Assembly: GCA_037074705.1 (NCBI GenBank)
Contig: CM073590.1
Span: forward strand, 137,473,600 to 137,537,599
DNA: 64,000 nt
Direction: 5' to 3'
Source: Zhengitettix transpicula
Lineage: Eukaryota > Arthropoda > Insecta > Orthoptera > Tetrigidae
Positions within the stretch are counted from its first letter, which is position 1; each line of letters starts with the position of its first letter. The notes beneath the pieces are model-generated. The model ran no database searches, was not told where the DNA came from, and was given only the letters and a program-made list of their open reading frames with translations. Shown piece after piece: positions 41,380 through 53,313 of the stretch. Both the position numbers and the translations under genes were made by a program.

Positions 41380-41915
41380 TGACCATTCACACTCCTACGC
41401 AGACGACACCGCATTTCATTGCTGCGTCGCACGACCTGCACATCGTGGGAGCCCGTCTGAACACGAGCCTTGAAAAGATTCAACACTGTGCCACCAACTG
41501 GAGGGTCAAGATGAACGCCACTAAGGGCCAGGCGCTTATGATCACCAGGAGAAGAACCGGGGATAGTAAACCCGATCTCCGACTATTTGGAGAGGTCATC
41601 CCGTGGACCACGAAGGCCAAGTACCTGGGGATAACCCTGGATACAAGGCTAACGTGGAGGTACCACGTTAAGGAAATAGAGAGAAAGGTTGTCAAGACTC
41701 AATCTACTATACCCTATTTTTAATCCTAAGTCGAAGCTGTCACTGAGAATGAAGTTGTCCATTTATATTTCACTCATCCGACTGATCATCGAGTACGCCT
41801 GTCCTGTGTGGGCCACCATTGCAGAGACACATCTAAGGAAGCCGATGGCGCTGATGAGGCGGTGCCTACGGAGAGCTCTCCACCTACCACCGAGGATTCC
41901 AACGCAGTGGTAAGA
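41380..41915 (+). pseudogene. second LINE reverse transcriptase fragment, GC-richer
   Basis: HSYADDTAFH at 41386-41412 is the catalytic box. It is followed in shifted frames by NWRVKMNATKGQALMITRRR, LRLFGEVIPWTTKAKYLGIT, LDTRLTWRYHV and LIRLIIEYACPVWA, the thumb and connection part of Jockey-type RT. At least two frameshifts separate the pieces. Base composition differs from the fragment at 40375-40990, so it is probably a different, younger family. Confidence 0.8.
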
Positions 41916-42079
41916 GAAATGTCGAGAGTCGAGCATCTGTGGGAGCGGGTTCTCAGAATCTCCGAGACATTCCACCGCAATGTGCACGATTCTAGTAATG
42001 AGCTGGTCTCATCATTAGGACGATATGACCCTGTCAAAAAGGTTAACAGGAATCGACACCTGTCGATCTTCCTGTAAAG

Positions 42080-43023
42080 GTAAAAACCGGTGCAACAATA
42101 TATTCGCTAATTAGATACCGTACAAATCAATTTACAATTTGTACGTCATGCTTAACAATTATTTATTTACAATAACTTATTAATTCGGTCATTTCCTAAT
42201 AATCCTAACCCCATATATATCCACTTAACTTATGACAGAAAGAAGAGGGGAACGGGCATCAAAGGCGGATCGAAGAGGAAGCAGCAGCACGAAATGAATG
42301 AATGGAAGTATGAATGAGTGAGTGAATGTTTCTTTTCAGTTAGGACGCCATTAGGCAAACTATTACCTATTATGAATGTTAATAAAAACAAAAGTGCGAT
42401 GTTTTAATAATGACAAAAAATTAGTATATTTCAGGTCATTTTATACACCATCATAGCAGAGTAGATTCCAAGAGGAAGGAACTCTGGCAAATAGCACAGG
42501 AGGCTGGACCTCCATCTAGACGTCGCTGCTGCTGCTGCTACACTCCTGAGCTCCCATGAATCCAGAGGATGTATATTGTAAAGTCGCGTGACATATGCAA
42601 CAGTTTTATGAAATTCAGTTGTGTCTGGTTTATATGTGCTACAACACAAATTAATTTTGTAAGAATTAATTTTCTTAATTTTAAGAACCTTTAGAATAAT
42701 TGTGTTTTAACACTATGCTTCGATATCAAAGACTTTAAACTCCCCACCTCGCGGTGCACTCGCTCCTGCTTAAGTAGCCAGTTGGCTGTTCATTGCTATC
42801 ATCGCGAGAGCTCATGATTTGTCTTTAATGACAAATGCGCCCTATAACTTTCCAGCCTCTGCGCCACTCCTAAAGCTCAACTGCCTCATTTTTGTTACAC
42901 AAATCGGACAACACTTGGCCTCCAAAAAGAGTTGTGGCGTGCTGTGAAACAGATAATTAGACACCATTGGTAATTATGAAGACAGAATTAGAAATGTAGC
43001 ATATTACGTGTCGGGTCAGAGTA
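42080..43023. other. spacer, possibly the leader of the Gypsy-like element
   Basis: Contains a sequence near 42730-42960 with LTR-like composition, but no repeat partner was found. A minus-strand ORF of 72 codons (42431-42649) has no recognised domain. Confidence 0.3.
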
Positions 43024-44337
43024 TTGGTAACACTGATGGAAATGGAGATTGCTGATCAGACAGATATTAACGTTTTTGGTTGTAATAGTAACAACGGAGT
43101 TATAAATACTGGGGACATGCCGAGCTCAAGGTATGACGGGCAATCGGAGAAAGCAGAAGACATGACGACTTTGTTGCGCAGCCTGTTAAATGGATTTGAG
43201 GAATTGAAGGAGAGTCAGGCGACTAAGTTTAGGAAATTTGTCGAAATAATAAAAAAATAGATAAGCGAATTGACGTCGCGGTTTCTAGAATAGAACAAGC
43301 CAGGGAAGAATGGAAGCAAGATTTAAGGCAGAAAACAGAGGAATTACACAATAGGGTGAACGAGAAGATAGGAGGAGAAGTAGGACTAATAATGACGCAC
43401 GCGAATGAAACGCGAACTATGACTGTAGAGGTGAAAAAACAACAGGAACAACTAGGTCAGAACCACGAGGCGTTAGAGCGGCTTGTTGAAGAAATTGAAA
43501 AACGGAAAAGTGAAGCAGAAGATTGCCGCAGTGAGTTAATCCAGGTAAAAAGCAAAGTGGATAGCATAATGGCAGGCGTGAAGATTATGACAGTCAATCA
43601 AGTCCTACAGGAACGCAGTTCGTCAGCGGTCCGCCATTGTTGTGGAGGTGGATGAATATTGTAAAATGGAAAATATTTCAATAGAATATAGGGCGCTCAC
43701 CTTCAAGTCATTCATTGCACCGAATTTGTCGTTGTGGAAGGACACATACTTAGATGAGGCGAGCGAATACGATGAAGCAAAAGAAACCTTCCTAAAAAGA
43801 TTTTGGGATGAAACTCGTCAATGGAAAGTTAGAGAATCACTTTGGTATGGAAAATTTTGTCCGCGTGGAAGTTTGTCAAGAGAAGACTACGTAGCAGATA
43901 AAATTCAACAGAATAAATTTTTAAATGAGCCTATTGAAGAAAATCGGATTATTTATCTACTCTGTAGACACTTTGAGGCGAGGTTTGCACAGCTACTCTA
44001 CACAAGGGATCCGAAGACGGCGATAGACTTGTTGGCATGTGTGCGTGAATTTGAGCAAATTGAACGTCAGGCTGGGGAAGGCACTGAACACGACCAGAGG
44101 GTCCAGGGGTGGAGAAATTTTCCGAGAGTGGACAGACAATGCCACGCGCCGGAGCGGGTGGATCATAAATCACATCATAATGAAGCGTGCAACGAAAGAG
44201 GACCCGAATTTCACGGAAGTGAAACGCGTCAAGGCTGGGGTCGAGGAAGACGTGGCAGAGACGTACCTGGACGTGAGGAATGGGATGCCGTTAAACGGAA
44301 CAAACACCAGAGGCACAGCTGTGCCAGAGTTGCATGA
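43024..44337 (+). pseudogene. Gag of a decayed Gypsy-type LTR retrotransposon
   Basis: Three consecutive frames (43024-43260, 43356-43655, 43642-44337) together give a long coiled-coil N-terminus rich in K and E, then a capsid-like region with DEAKETFLKRFWDETRQWKV, REDYVADKIQQNKFLNEPI and LLCRHFEARFAQLL, typical of Ty3/Gypsy Gag. A basic, R/G-rich tail follows without a visible zinc knuckle. At least two frame disruptions show it is inactive. Confidence 0.75.
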
Positions 44338-44451
44338 TAATTCTCAAGAGGGACAGAGGGAGCAGGAAAACTAAGTTCGCCGACCATCGACGCCCCAGAT
44401 TGGTTTTCGAGGCATAAGAGGGGTAATTTCCAGGAGAATGCGAGGGTACTG

Positions 44452-44952
44452 GTGTCATCAAGTGATTTAGTACGTGAAAGGAATGATCATTCAGAGGAAG
44501 ACGTTGAAGGACAAAACCCGATGTGGTTGAGGGTGAAGATTGGGGGAGCAGAGGCCATAAATGCATTCTTGGATACACGAGCAACGTCGAACTTCATTGA
44601 CTTGAAATTCTTCGAAACAATTAAGAGCAACCCGTGTTGTGCGGCTATCTTACCCGTTACTGGAAGAAAAATATATACCGCTTTGGGAAGGAAGAATGAA
44701 AGTATTAAATTTCAAGTTTTATTGAATGTGAGACTTTCCGGTTATCAGCTTCAGATACCGTGTCTCGTGATACCCAATCTTTTCACTAACCTGGTTTGGG
44801 GTTTGGACTGTATGCAGAATGTTAAGGCAATTCTAGTGCCTATTGAACAGAAGGTCTCAGTGGAGTGGCCAGACACGGTTGGAAATGAGCGGAAAATTAC
44901 AATGCGAACAGACGGCTCCGAGACTCAGTGCATCGGGTTGAGACCTATATGA
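44452..44952 (+). pseudogene. retrotransposon aspartic protease region, active site altered
   Basis: WLRVKIGGAEAINAFLDTRATSNFI corresponds to the retropepsin start (DTGATxNFI), but the catalytic-loop glycine is arginine (DTR). A second conserved patch, LVIPNLFTNLVWGLDCM, matches the ILGxDFL region. The frame ends where RT should begin. Confidence 0.75.
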
Positions 44953-45362
44953 ATACTCATATGGGCAAGTCATCACAGGAGTACCAACTGGAAATAGACC
45001 ACGTTCCAGGCAAGGCCAATCCAGCAGCCTATTATTTCACTAAGTGGACGGAAGAAGTCCATAACCCGCATGAGAGCGGGGGCACGGAGTTAGTTGCGAT
45101 GCTACGTAAGCTTGGGACGGTTCGTAATAGATGTACGCTCACGCATAAGGAGGTGCTCCCTGGAGAGCGAATCGCCTCAGCCATTGAAAGAATGATCAAA
45201 TTCCCCGACGAGCATAAAGTAAATTTTGACCAATTATCTGTAAGGGAAAAAGCGCGTGATCGTCTTGTACGCTTGGCCGACTCACGGTCCCAGCGGAAAG
45301 TAGTACGGAATTTACAACGAGCGGTTGGAAGTCAGGTCATTATCAAAAAACTTAGTGTCTGA
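44928..45362 (+). pseudogene. RNase H end of a Gypsy-type Pol, RT deleted
   Basis: YQLEIDHVPGKANPAAYYFTKW is the conserved C-terminal part of retrotransposon RNase H (HVPGKxNxxADxLSR). It directly follows the protease, so roughly the whole RT and most of RNase H are missing. About 90 further open codons would be the linker before integrase, which is absent. Confidence 0.75.
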
Positions 45363-45365
45363 AGC

Positions 45366-46510
45366 AGGCCGCACATTGGAAGCGACGTAACTGTCGGCGA
45401 CGATTTGCCTCGAGTCAAAACGTCACAAGCTGTCTGAAACAAAATGACTCGAGTCAAAACGTCGGAAGCAAAATGACTCGAGACAAATCGTCGCCGACAA
45501 AATGCTTCAAGCTGTCTGAGACGGTTTCAGGCTCGTTTCGAGCTGTATCTAGGAACCAAATATAACTCAAAATATCAGTGAAGATGGAGCGTGACGACGA
45601 AATAGCTATTATTATTTATTGTTATATGTTGTTGGAAGAAGACAAAAGTTCTCGAGATTTATGGGTACACCCAATTAATACTAAAAGAAATATAAACGGT
45701 TTTCTTAATGAATTACAAATTTTTTAATTTCACCAGGATGAGCTTCAAAAGTTTCGATTTTCTTTTGGATTTGATTGGTGAAAAAATAAGAAAGCAAGAC
45801 ACTAATTTTCGTAGGTAATATATTATTACATACATACATACATACATTCATTGTTATTTTAACTTATTCTATTGCGGGGAAATACTACGAGTTCTGCCTC
45901 TTCTTCGTCTGCAACTAATTCTAATCATTTTACTTTAAAAATTCTTTGCCATCTTATTCAGAGTTTTTCAATGTCCGGCAGCAGCCCTTTAAAATACATA
46001 GGCGAATCGGGTTCAGTGCACCTAGATTCTAGTAACTTTTGCATTGTCACTGCCAACATTTCTGCTGCAGTTTTTTTCTTTCTTTAGTTAGGGGTCTGGA
46101 ATCAAGAGAACTTGATGATTGTGTGTTCTCTACTAATAAAAATTCTTCTCCATCTACAGCTGCAGACACTTCTTCTTCCTCGACTATATTATCCAGAAAA
46201 AGCAAAAATAATTATTCTTGCCTGTTGCGTTCTTCACAACATGATTAGAGAAAAAGGAGGAAGCATGTCAGAAATTGAGAGAGAACTGTTTGCACTTGAG
46301 GAAGATGACATTGATCCTTTTCAAACAGTTTTCAGAGGATCCAATCCTGCCTATGGTATTCGAAACAGATACATGGATTTATTTAATTCCAACTATGGCA
46401 GCGTACCATGGCAATATAGTTTCATTTAATCTATTAGAGGTTTGTGAAGAAAATATTATATTGAACTGGGACTTGGATGACGAATTTGTCGCCCCTGTTT
46501 CCAAGTGAAG
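45366..46510 (+). mobile_element. decayed PIF/Harbinger DNA transposon
   Basis: The left end near 45366 (GGCCGCACATTGGAAGCGAC) looks like a Harbinger terminus. From 45583, plus-strand codons give MERDDEIAIIIYCYMLLEE, WVHPINTKRNINGFLNEL and, after a stop, RMSFKSFDFLLDLIGEKI, the Harbinger transposase N-terminus. At 46185-46430, PEKAKIIILACCVLHNMIRE is its C-terminal motif. Between them, on the minus strand, KTAAEMLAVTMQKLLESR and SPMYFKGLLPDIEKL fit the accessory MADF/Myb-like protein. The transposase core is deleted, and no right terminal repeat was identified. Confidence 0.7.
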
Positions 46511-47224
46511 AATAAGTATCAAAGAAGGTGGGTTCACGTCATATGTTCTCTCTATATAGTTTGGTGAATTAGTAAAATAAACTATTTAAAGCGATTCAAG
46601 GTTACATATTTTGTACTACGAGCCTTGGATGAAACTATTGGAATAATATCGCTATACTGAATGTGAACAATGATGCGTAAATATTGATTTAACTTTCAAA
46701 TTACATAGATTAGTGAAATATCTAGAAATTTATGTGTGAATCACACCAATCATACTAATATTAATTTTTCTGATTGTGTAATTGTTGTTCAGGTCTCCCA
46801 CATCCAACTACATCCTGTTCCTCAGACATCGAGGTGCGAAACATCAATCGGCCGACCCGAAGTCATCGCTGCTGTTAAAAACTCAGCAGATTTGCAAAAC
46901 ATCTGATTTGGATTATTTTTATATTTAAATAAATGGTCTAAACGTTATTTCACTTCATGGTTATTTTGAGTAATTAATATGTTCACAATAGGGGAATGTG
47001 GTCAATGAAATTTTCTGTATTATCTACGTTAAAAAAAAATATTTATTGAATTAAATTGCTCGAGTTTCACTCTTGATGTGGACCCTCAAGAGCTGTAGAT
47101 ATTCCTATCTATAAATTAGTTATTAATTAACAACCATTAAACCATTTTTACCAACACATCGATGTTTTTTCCCTATTTTTGTCATATCAAGTGTAAATAA
47201 TAAACAATATATTTTAAATAGCTG
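46511..47224. other. AT-rich spacer, nothing recognised
   Basis: No exon or repeat was recognised between the Harbinger remnant and the tandem-repeat element. The right part of the Harbinger element may extend into it. Confidence 0.3.
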
Positions 47225-48135
47225 GATGACGGCATTGTCCGGGTTGTCATGTATGCATAACCCCGATTTGACTAAACATCTGTTACTTTTGCTTATTTAT
47301 ATGTAACGCACCTCGACTCCTATCCCTTAATGTGCTCACTTGTCATGACGAAAGGGGTTGAAGCCTGAAAAAGATTCTTTTGACGAATATATCGGTCGTT
47401 TTAACCTTTCGAAAAATTTTCCGCCTGTCCAGCCCCTCTACTGTGGGTAAAACATATAGTTGAATGTCATAATTAAACTCAGCGACATCCATAATCCCGA
47501 TTTGACTCGAATCTCGATTGTTATAACATATAGTTGAATGTCATAATTAAACTCAGCGACATCCATAATCCCGATTTGACTCGAATCTCGATTGTTATTG
47601 CGTTATTTTTATGTAACACCCCGTAAGTGTGCTCGCCACCCATGCCGAAAGGGGTTGAAATTATACAAAAACATCGGTAGAAATACTATTAACGTCATTG
47701 ACACCAATAATTATTTATTCCACGTAAATATCGACCATTTAACAAGTTTGAAAAATTCCACCCCCGCCCCTGAGGGTTAATGGCCAAATGGAAGTCATAA
47801 TTAAGCTCAGCGACATCCATAAATCTAAATTGACTCCCATCTCGGTTGTATTCGCGTTATTTTCTTGTAACACTCTGAGGGTGCTCCTTTCCCATTCGGT
47901 AAAAACACTATCAATCTCTTTGACCCCTAAAAATATATATGCGACTGAAATATGGGCCAATGGTTGAATATTTCCATAGCCCGAACATCCCCGTTCCTGG
48001 GGTGGTAGACGTTTAAATTGTTTGTTTCCTGGTCGCTGAAATTTGCTCCACAGATGTGGATTTGTATGCGGACCATACATACAAACAAACATATAATCAA
48101 ACATACATATATACACACTGCTTTATTTATTACAT
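47225..48135 (+). repeat. internally tandem-repeated element, third copy
   Basis: Same family and orientation as 14055-15268: CAGCGACATCCATAATCCCG boxes, CACCCCC...GAGGG patches and the end ACATACAAACAAACATATAA then CTGCTTTATTTATTACATT. A block of about 74 bp is directly duplicated at about 47451-47524 and 47525-47598 with almost no difference. Confidence 0.75.
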
Positions 48136-48138
48136 TCC

Positions 48139-48850
48139 TATTTGCAATGCAAGTGCTGAACGTTCTTTTTCTGTTCTTAAGAGAGTGAAAAAGATGTCCT
48201 AATCTCAACTTCACTTAGTCACTTGTCTATGATGTTTATAGAAAATGGCATAGTTATGTTATTAGATTATGTAAATTTTAAATTGATAAATTATGGTTAG
48301 AAGAACGAGATGAACCCATCAAAGATCCAAACGAAAAATATAAAATTATTTTATTTTATTTTACAATCGATCAAACACTAAATGCTAGATTTAACAACTT
48401 TAGTAATCGTAGTAACTATTTTTAATTCTGATATAATATATACGATTTAAATACCATGTCAGAATAAATGCTACTGAAACACTGTGTTTTGAATGTATTT
48501 TAATCGATGGTGATTCTGTTGACATTAATGGGGTAAAATTAACCGAGGAAATTTCAGCGGTAGCTGCGTTTACAGGACAAAAAAGAAATCAAAAGCAATG
48601 TTATAAGCTTAATTAAAAGGTTAAATTTTGCCCTAATCCTTACTATTGCTTTAATAATATTGCTAACAAAACCAAAAACTGTAGCGAAAGGAGTTTCTCA
48701 AAGTTAAAATCAATTAAGAACATTTTACGTTCGACTACTACACAAATTTACTTTAATGGTTTGGCCATTATTGCAATTGAACATGTAATTTCTGATGACT
48801 GTCTGTGCGAAAATATAAATTTTAGTAGTATTTCAAAATGTAAATAATTA
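48139..48850 (+). pseudogene. hAT transposase C-terminal fragments
   Basis: CNASAERSFSVLKRVKKM at about 48144-48197 and, in a second place, ERSFSKLKSIKNILRSTTTQ followed by GLAIIAIEHVISDD (about 48685-48805) match the hAT dimerisation motif (ASxERxFSxLKxIKxxLRSTM...LxxLxxLxI). Two copies of the motif in one kilobase imply two different relics, split by the end of the tandem-repeat element. Confidence 0.75.
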
Positions 48851-49009
48851 TATGCTTAAAAATTTGGGCTAGGTATAGATATTTCTTAATTAAATTATAT
48901 TGCTTTGTTCCGCTTGACTATGAAAGTTATGTTATGTTTCTTTCTAAATATATGCTTTTATTGATATTGAAATTAAATTATTTGATTTTTATTACAAGCA
49001 AACAATATG

Positions 49010-49015
<6 letters not shown>

Positions 49016-49055
<40 letters not shown>
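49016..49055. repeat. (TA)n/(TATG)n microsatellite
   Basis: A TA run followed by TATG repeats. Confidence 0.9.
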
Positions 49056-49060
<5 letters not shown>

Positions 49061-49079
49061 GTATGTATGTATGTATTTC

Positions 49080-50140
49080 AATTTATTATTTGTGGCTGAC
49101 TCACTGACTGCTGTCTCTTCTCCGGGCGCTCCTGTCATCTTTCTACATCCTCTCGCTGTCGCACTCATTTTCGTAATTAAAATAGGTTGCTGCTGGAAAT
49201 ACACACAAATAATTCCAAGTCACAAGTTCTGCTGCAGAATACCTATCTGAGCCGACTATCTTGCGCTACTGCCTGCCAACAATGCCCACTGCGTCTCCGC
49301 TAACAATAGATCGGCAACTGTCGTTAGACCCAAAATGTTACATGGTTAGTTGATAGATGGCGGCGTAAGTGAGAGACAAATTTTCAACGACAAATGTATT
49401 GTCGATGCGTCGAGAAGGCGTGTTTCATCATTTGGGGCCATCCCAGATGTTGCTCTCCTCCCCCCTTCCACACACCGCAACTAAACCACTGTTTAGGAAC
49501 CTGTAATCGAGCACCTTATTGCTCTAATACATATGACCGGCAATACTGAAATATTTTGAGTACTGGCCAGCGTGTTTCAGGTGACATCGGCCCTGTGTCG
49601 AAAATACGAAAGCATTACCGAGCCACAATAGTTCCCAGACCTCACCTGGAGTTCTCTAGTCGATCGGCTGTGTTATCAATTAATATTAAAACCTGAATAC
49701 CCTTTCTGCAACAACTAAACTGAGAACGACTTCGATCTTTGAAAGGTAACTTATTATTTGTCGAACAATACAAATATTTAAAATAAACCAAAGGACGTTC
49801 AAATCTGATTTTTTTTACACAAATTTAATCCAGACCTCCGTGAGTAATATTTGGTTACTTATGAGTTTTATATAATTCAAACGAAATTCTTCGGATTGAA
49901 AACAAAGCTATTGGCTATGATTGCTTTTCATAAGTGCTCACTGTGATCGGCCCCGGCGTTTAACCACGGTGGAGCGACCTTCGACTTTCTCCAGATGCAG
50001 CTGCAGTGAAATACGTGCACTCCAATTTAAACTTGCACCATGAATGCATGACAGTCTACTCCAAACTCCTTTTTTATGTTCACTTGTTTCTAACCCACTT
50101 TTTCCGCCGTTTTAAGCAGCATTTCCCTGTATTTATCAAT
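49080..50140. other. mixed sequence, nothing recognised
   Basis: Less AT-rich than the flanks and possibly part of another mobile element. A minus-strand frame at 49087-49170 (KMSATARGCRKMTGAPGEE) faintly resembles the accessory protein of Harbinger elements, but not enough to call. Confidence 0.25.
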
Positions 50141-51875
50141 ATATTGACCGCGTGCGAAGTGGATTGACATAGATATTAAAGTAACCTGAGGAATATTGAA
50201 GCAGATTAAAGTTTTTAGATTTATATTGACCAATATTAGGGGGAGTGGCTTAAATATTGATCAATATATAAACTGTGTGATGTCGTGCTTCAATATTTTT
50301 CATTAATATTCAGTTCGAGTGGTGATTGTTCACTGTGAGGTTACAATTTATGCTGTCATTACAAATTGAGGAACGAGTTAAACCTACGCCATTCCCCGCC
50401 TAAACCTTCTTGATCAAATGAAGGAAAATTCTTTGCTAAATTACATATATTTGAATAATTAAATCTGGAAAACGATGAGATATATTCAATATTGAAATGA
50501 ATATAAATTATATGGTTTTCTACACGCTAAATTAAGGTAACGTTACGGACTGAGTAGAAAGAGACCAAGAATACACTGGGGCAGTATTGGTGGAGCAACA
50601 ATAACTTTACCACAATTTAGTTTACGATTGTTTAGTACCAACCAACCTGTGTGATTGTAGTATTGTGCTGTTATTTTTTTATGTATTTTCTGTACTTGAT
50701 TTATTAGTTTTGGTTTTGTCGATATGGATGAAGATGATTTTGAAAACGAACAAGGTTTGAGGCGCTTTAATGAAATATATGAAACACCACCTGTACTACT
50801 GTAGTCTTGCATATTATAAAAATAAAACTCCAAGGACCAATAGTAGAACTGTTTTCTGTGTATCAAATTTTGAAACCAGAAGCAACCGTGAAAGACCTGG
50901 CTACGAGAATTAATATGCAGATCAATTACAGAAAGAAACTTAAAAAGGCGGTACCCTGTAAACCCGTGTTTGTTCAGGGAGGAATTCGAAAATTAGCAAG
51001 TCTAGGGTTTGGAAACAGATAGCTATGATTTAATTTGGACAAAACGATTGGCGATCTCAGATTAAAATAAATAATTACTTTGTTTATGCTTTGAATTATT
51101 TTTTAACGGAGAACCGTGTTACACAAGTTTTAATTAGACCTTTTCTCGAATAATTCAATTTTTGAATATAAAAAATGTGTGTATGGTTTTTTGGAACACT
51201 CCACACCTGGTCGCTAATATTCAGAAGGCATTTTCAACATTCACTGGGGTGGAGGACAGTATACGATTGGCTGGGTCAGTATTTACTTCTGGATGTGGTC
51301 TAATTAAATTTGGACGAAGATTAAGTCCGCATAAAGGCATAGCTGATAGTTCGTGGTATCATCAACCCAGAAAACTTGAAATCCTCGAAGGTTCTATTAG
51401 TTACGAGATATCGTCACAGCTTGTCCCATGGTCGTATCTTGACGCTTTAAGTAAGGTTCAACCATTGATAGAAATTAATCAAATTTACCTCTGTCCATTC
51501 GAAAATAGTTTAAGTAATCATTTTCATCGGTGATAACAATTTCTTTCAATAACTGTATGCGGCTGTAATGTTCTTTTTTACGTAACCACTGTTTCCCGTT
51601 CGTGCAATATTATGTTCTGTCCCACAAGTAAGTAGGAAAGCTAAACAAGCTTTTTTTCTTACAATTCATAATTTATTTAAGAAAACACAACTATTATTTA
51701 ATTCAAATTGACAAATACATCTGGCACGGACAGGCACAGCGAACAGCAAAAATGAAAATGAGAAGAAATATTGATGGATATATTGGTCGTGTGCGGTTGT
51801 AAAAATATTGATAATGGATTGACACAAAATATTGACGTTCCTATATTGATCAATATATTGACAGTGTGCGGACTG
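50140..51875 (+). mobile_element. possible DNA element bounded by TATTGAC...GTGCG repeats
   Basis: Near 50143, CAATATATTGACCGCGTGCG, and near 51858, CAATATATTGACAGTGTGCG, are similar boundary motifs, with several AATATTGATCAATAT palindromes beside them. Inside are plus-strand frames from 50724 (MDEDDFENEQGLRRFNEIYE), 50807-51022 and 51162-51533. No known domain is recognised in them. They may be pieces of one coding region broken by frameshifts. Confidence 0.35.
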
Positions 51876-52189
51876 CTTTAATCACGACATTGTCGTCTCA
51901 ACCACTGCTTTATATTTACATTGTTTCTTTTCGGTCATATTTAAAGTTCCCCAAGTCGGTCTGGCAAGATCAATTCTTATGTCATACAAGAATTTTAAAT
52001 TATTTTTAAACCATGTATTTAAATTGTTTATATACGAAATATGATATAATTTTCTACCCTTAAACACACAGAATTTCATTACTATTTAAATGTATGTTTT
52101 CAAAACTTATAATAATTTATTAGTTAATTATTGCGATAATGGTTCTTTTTAATTTTTTGCTACCTGAGTCTAATCCGCGTGGTGCATAG

Positions 52190-52450
52190 GAATGGATGGA
52201 AAGGGAAGATGCGGAAGGGGAAACAAGATAGCTACAGGCAAATTAGTACCCCCTGGTTATAGTTTAAGTATGCAGTTTAAACCCTAGAGAAATCTGCAAC
52301 AGGTAGGGTAGGGCGGGAGTTTCCTTACACACCCTTCCGATTACTGGAGCAGGTTTTTTTTAGTAATTGGTGAGCTTGCGGAACGGAGAGAAGGCAGCGA
52401 AGGATTAACTTTGGTTCCTGTGCAAATAAATAAGGATCCGGCTACCCTTA
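52190..52450 (-). mobile_element. GC-rich retroposon, copy E (old, decayed)
   Basis: Reverse-complement fragments of the family (GATGCGGAAGGGG, CCCTAGAGAAATCTGCAACA, CACCCTTCCGATTACTGGAG) in the right order, but heavily diverged and without a tail. Confidence 0.6.
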
Positions 52451-52963
52451 AACCTTACCTAAGTAACATCTAATTTCATCTTAGAGAAAAACAAAAAACT
52501 ATGTGCAACATAACAGATACAGAGTGTCACAAAAATAATTATAGCTGGACAGAAATAGCTAGTCGTCTAAATACCTGACTTGTAATTGTAGACAGGGTAG
52601 ACCGGAGTTCAGTTTAACAAGAAACTTTGTTACGGTAGTGTAAAAACTATTCTGAAATCATTGACGCCAGGAAACATTGTGTTAAACGTATCCGTAAAAG
52701 TTAAGAGATGATAAGTGTGATAAGAATGCATTGCAGCTGTCTGTACATACCGTTAGTAAGAATATAATTAATGTTTTCTTAAAATGATAGTGGCGTTGCT
52801 CAAAGAGGGAGCTCTCACATGTCGACAATACTCCCTCCATCTTATCCATTCTCCTACTATGCATCCATGCTATTTCTCGCGACCTATACTTATGTTTGTT
52901 AAGAAAATAGGCAGTTAATTATGGGAAAAAATATTTCTGATACACTCCTCACATAATTAAAAA

Positions 52964-53224
52964 CTAAACCAGGGTTTGGGGCGTTCTAAGTGCTGATACA
53001 ATTACAATTATGCATAAAATAATAAATGAAATTAAAGAAAATAAAAAGCAACAAAAAATAGGCAAAATCGTGATATGAATATGCAACTGTTTTTTGTTCT
53101 CGTACTCATGAAGTATTGGTGCCCTCTGGTTGTGGACGTCGAGCTGAATCGGCGTTGTTGGCTGCCGTCCTGTTGGTGACCGCCATTGAAATTGTTGACG
53201 GTTGGATATTTCATTGCAACGCAT
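52964..53224 (-). other. ORF with one hydrophobic segment, uncertain
   Basis: 86 open codons with a polar N-terminal half and a strongly hydrophobic stretch (IFCCFLFSLISFIILCIIVI) before a short tail. It could be the last exon of a small tail-anchored membrane protein. No homologous family, acceptor or polyadenylation context settles it. Confidence 0.2.
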
Positions 53225-53313
53225 GCAGTTACATTAATGGTTGTGGTGAGCAATGTTCTATTCAGGAAGGCATAATGAATAAGTTATTCATTACATACTG
53301 TAAATATAAATAG

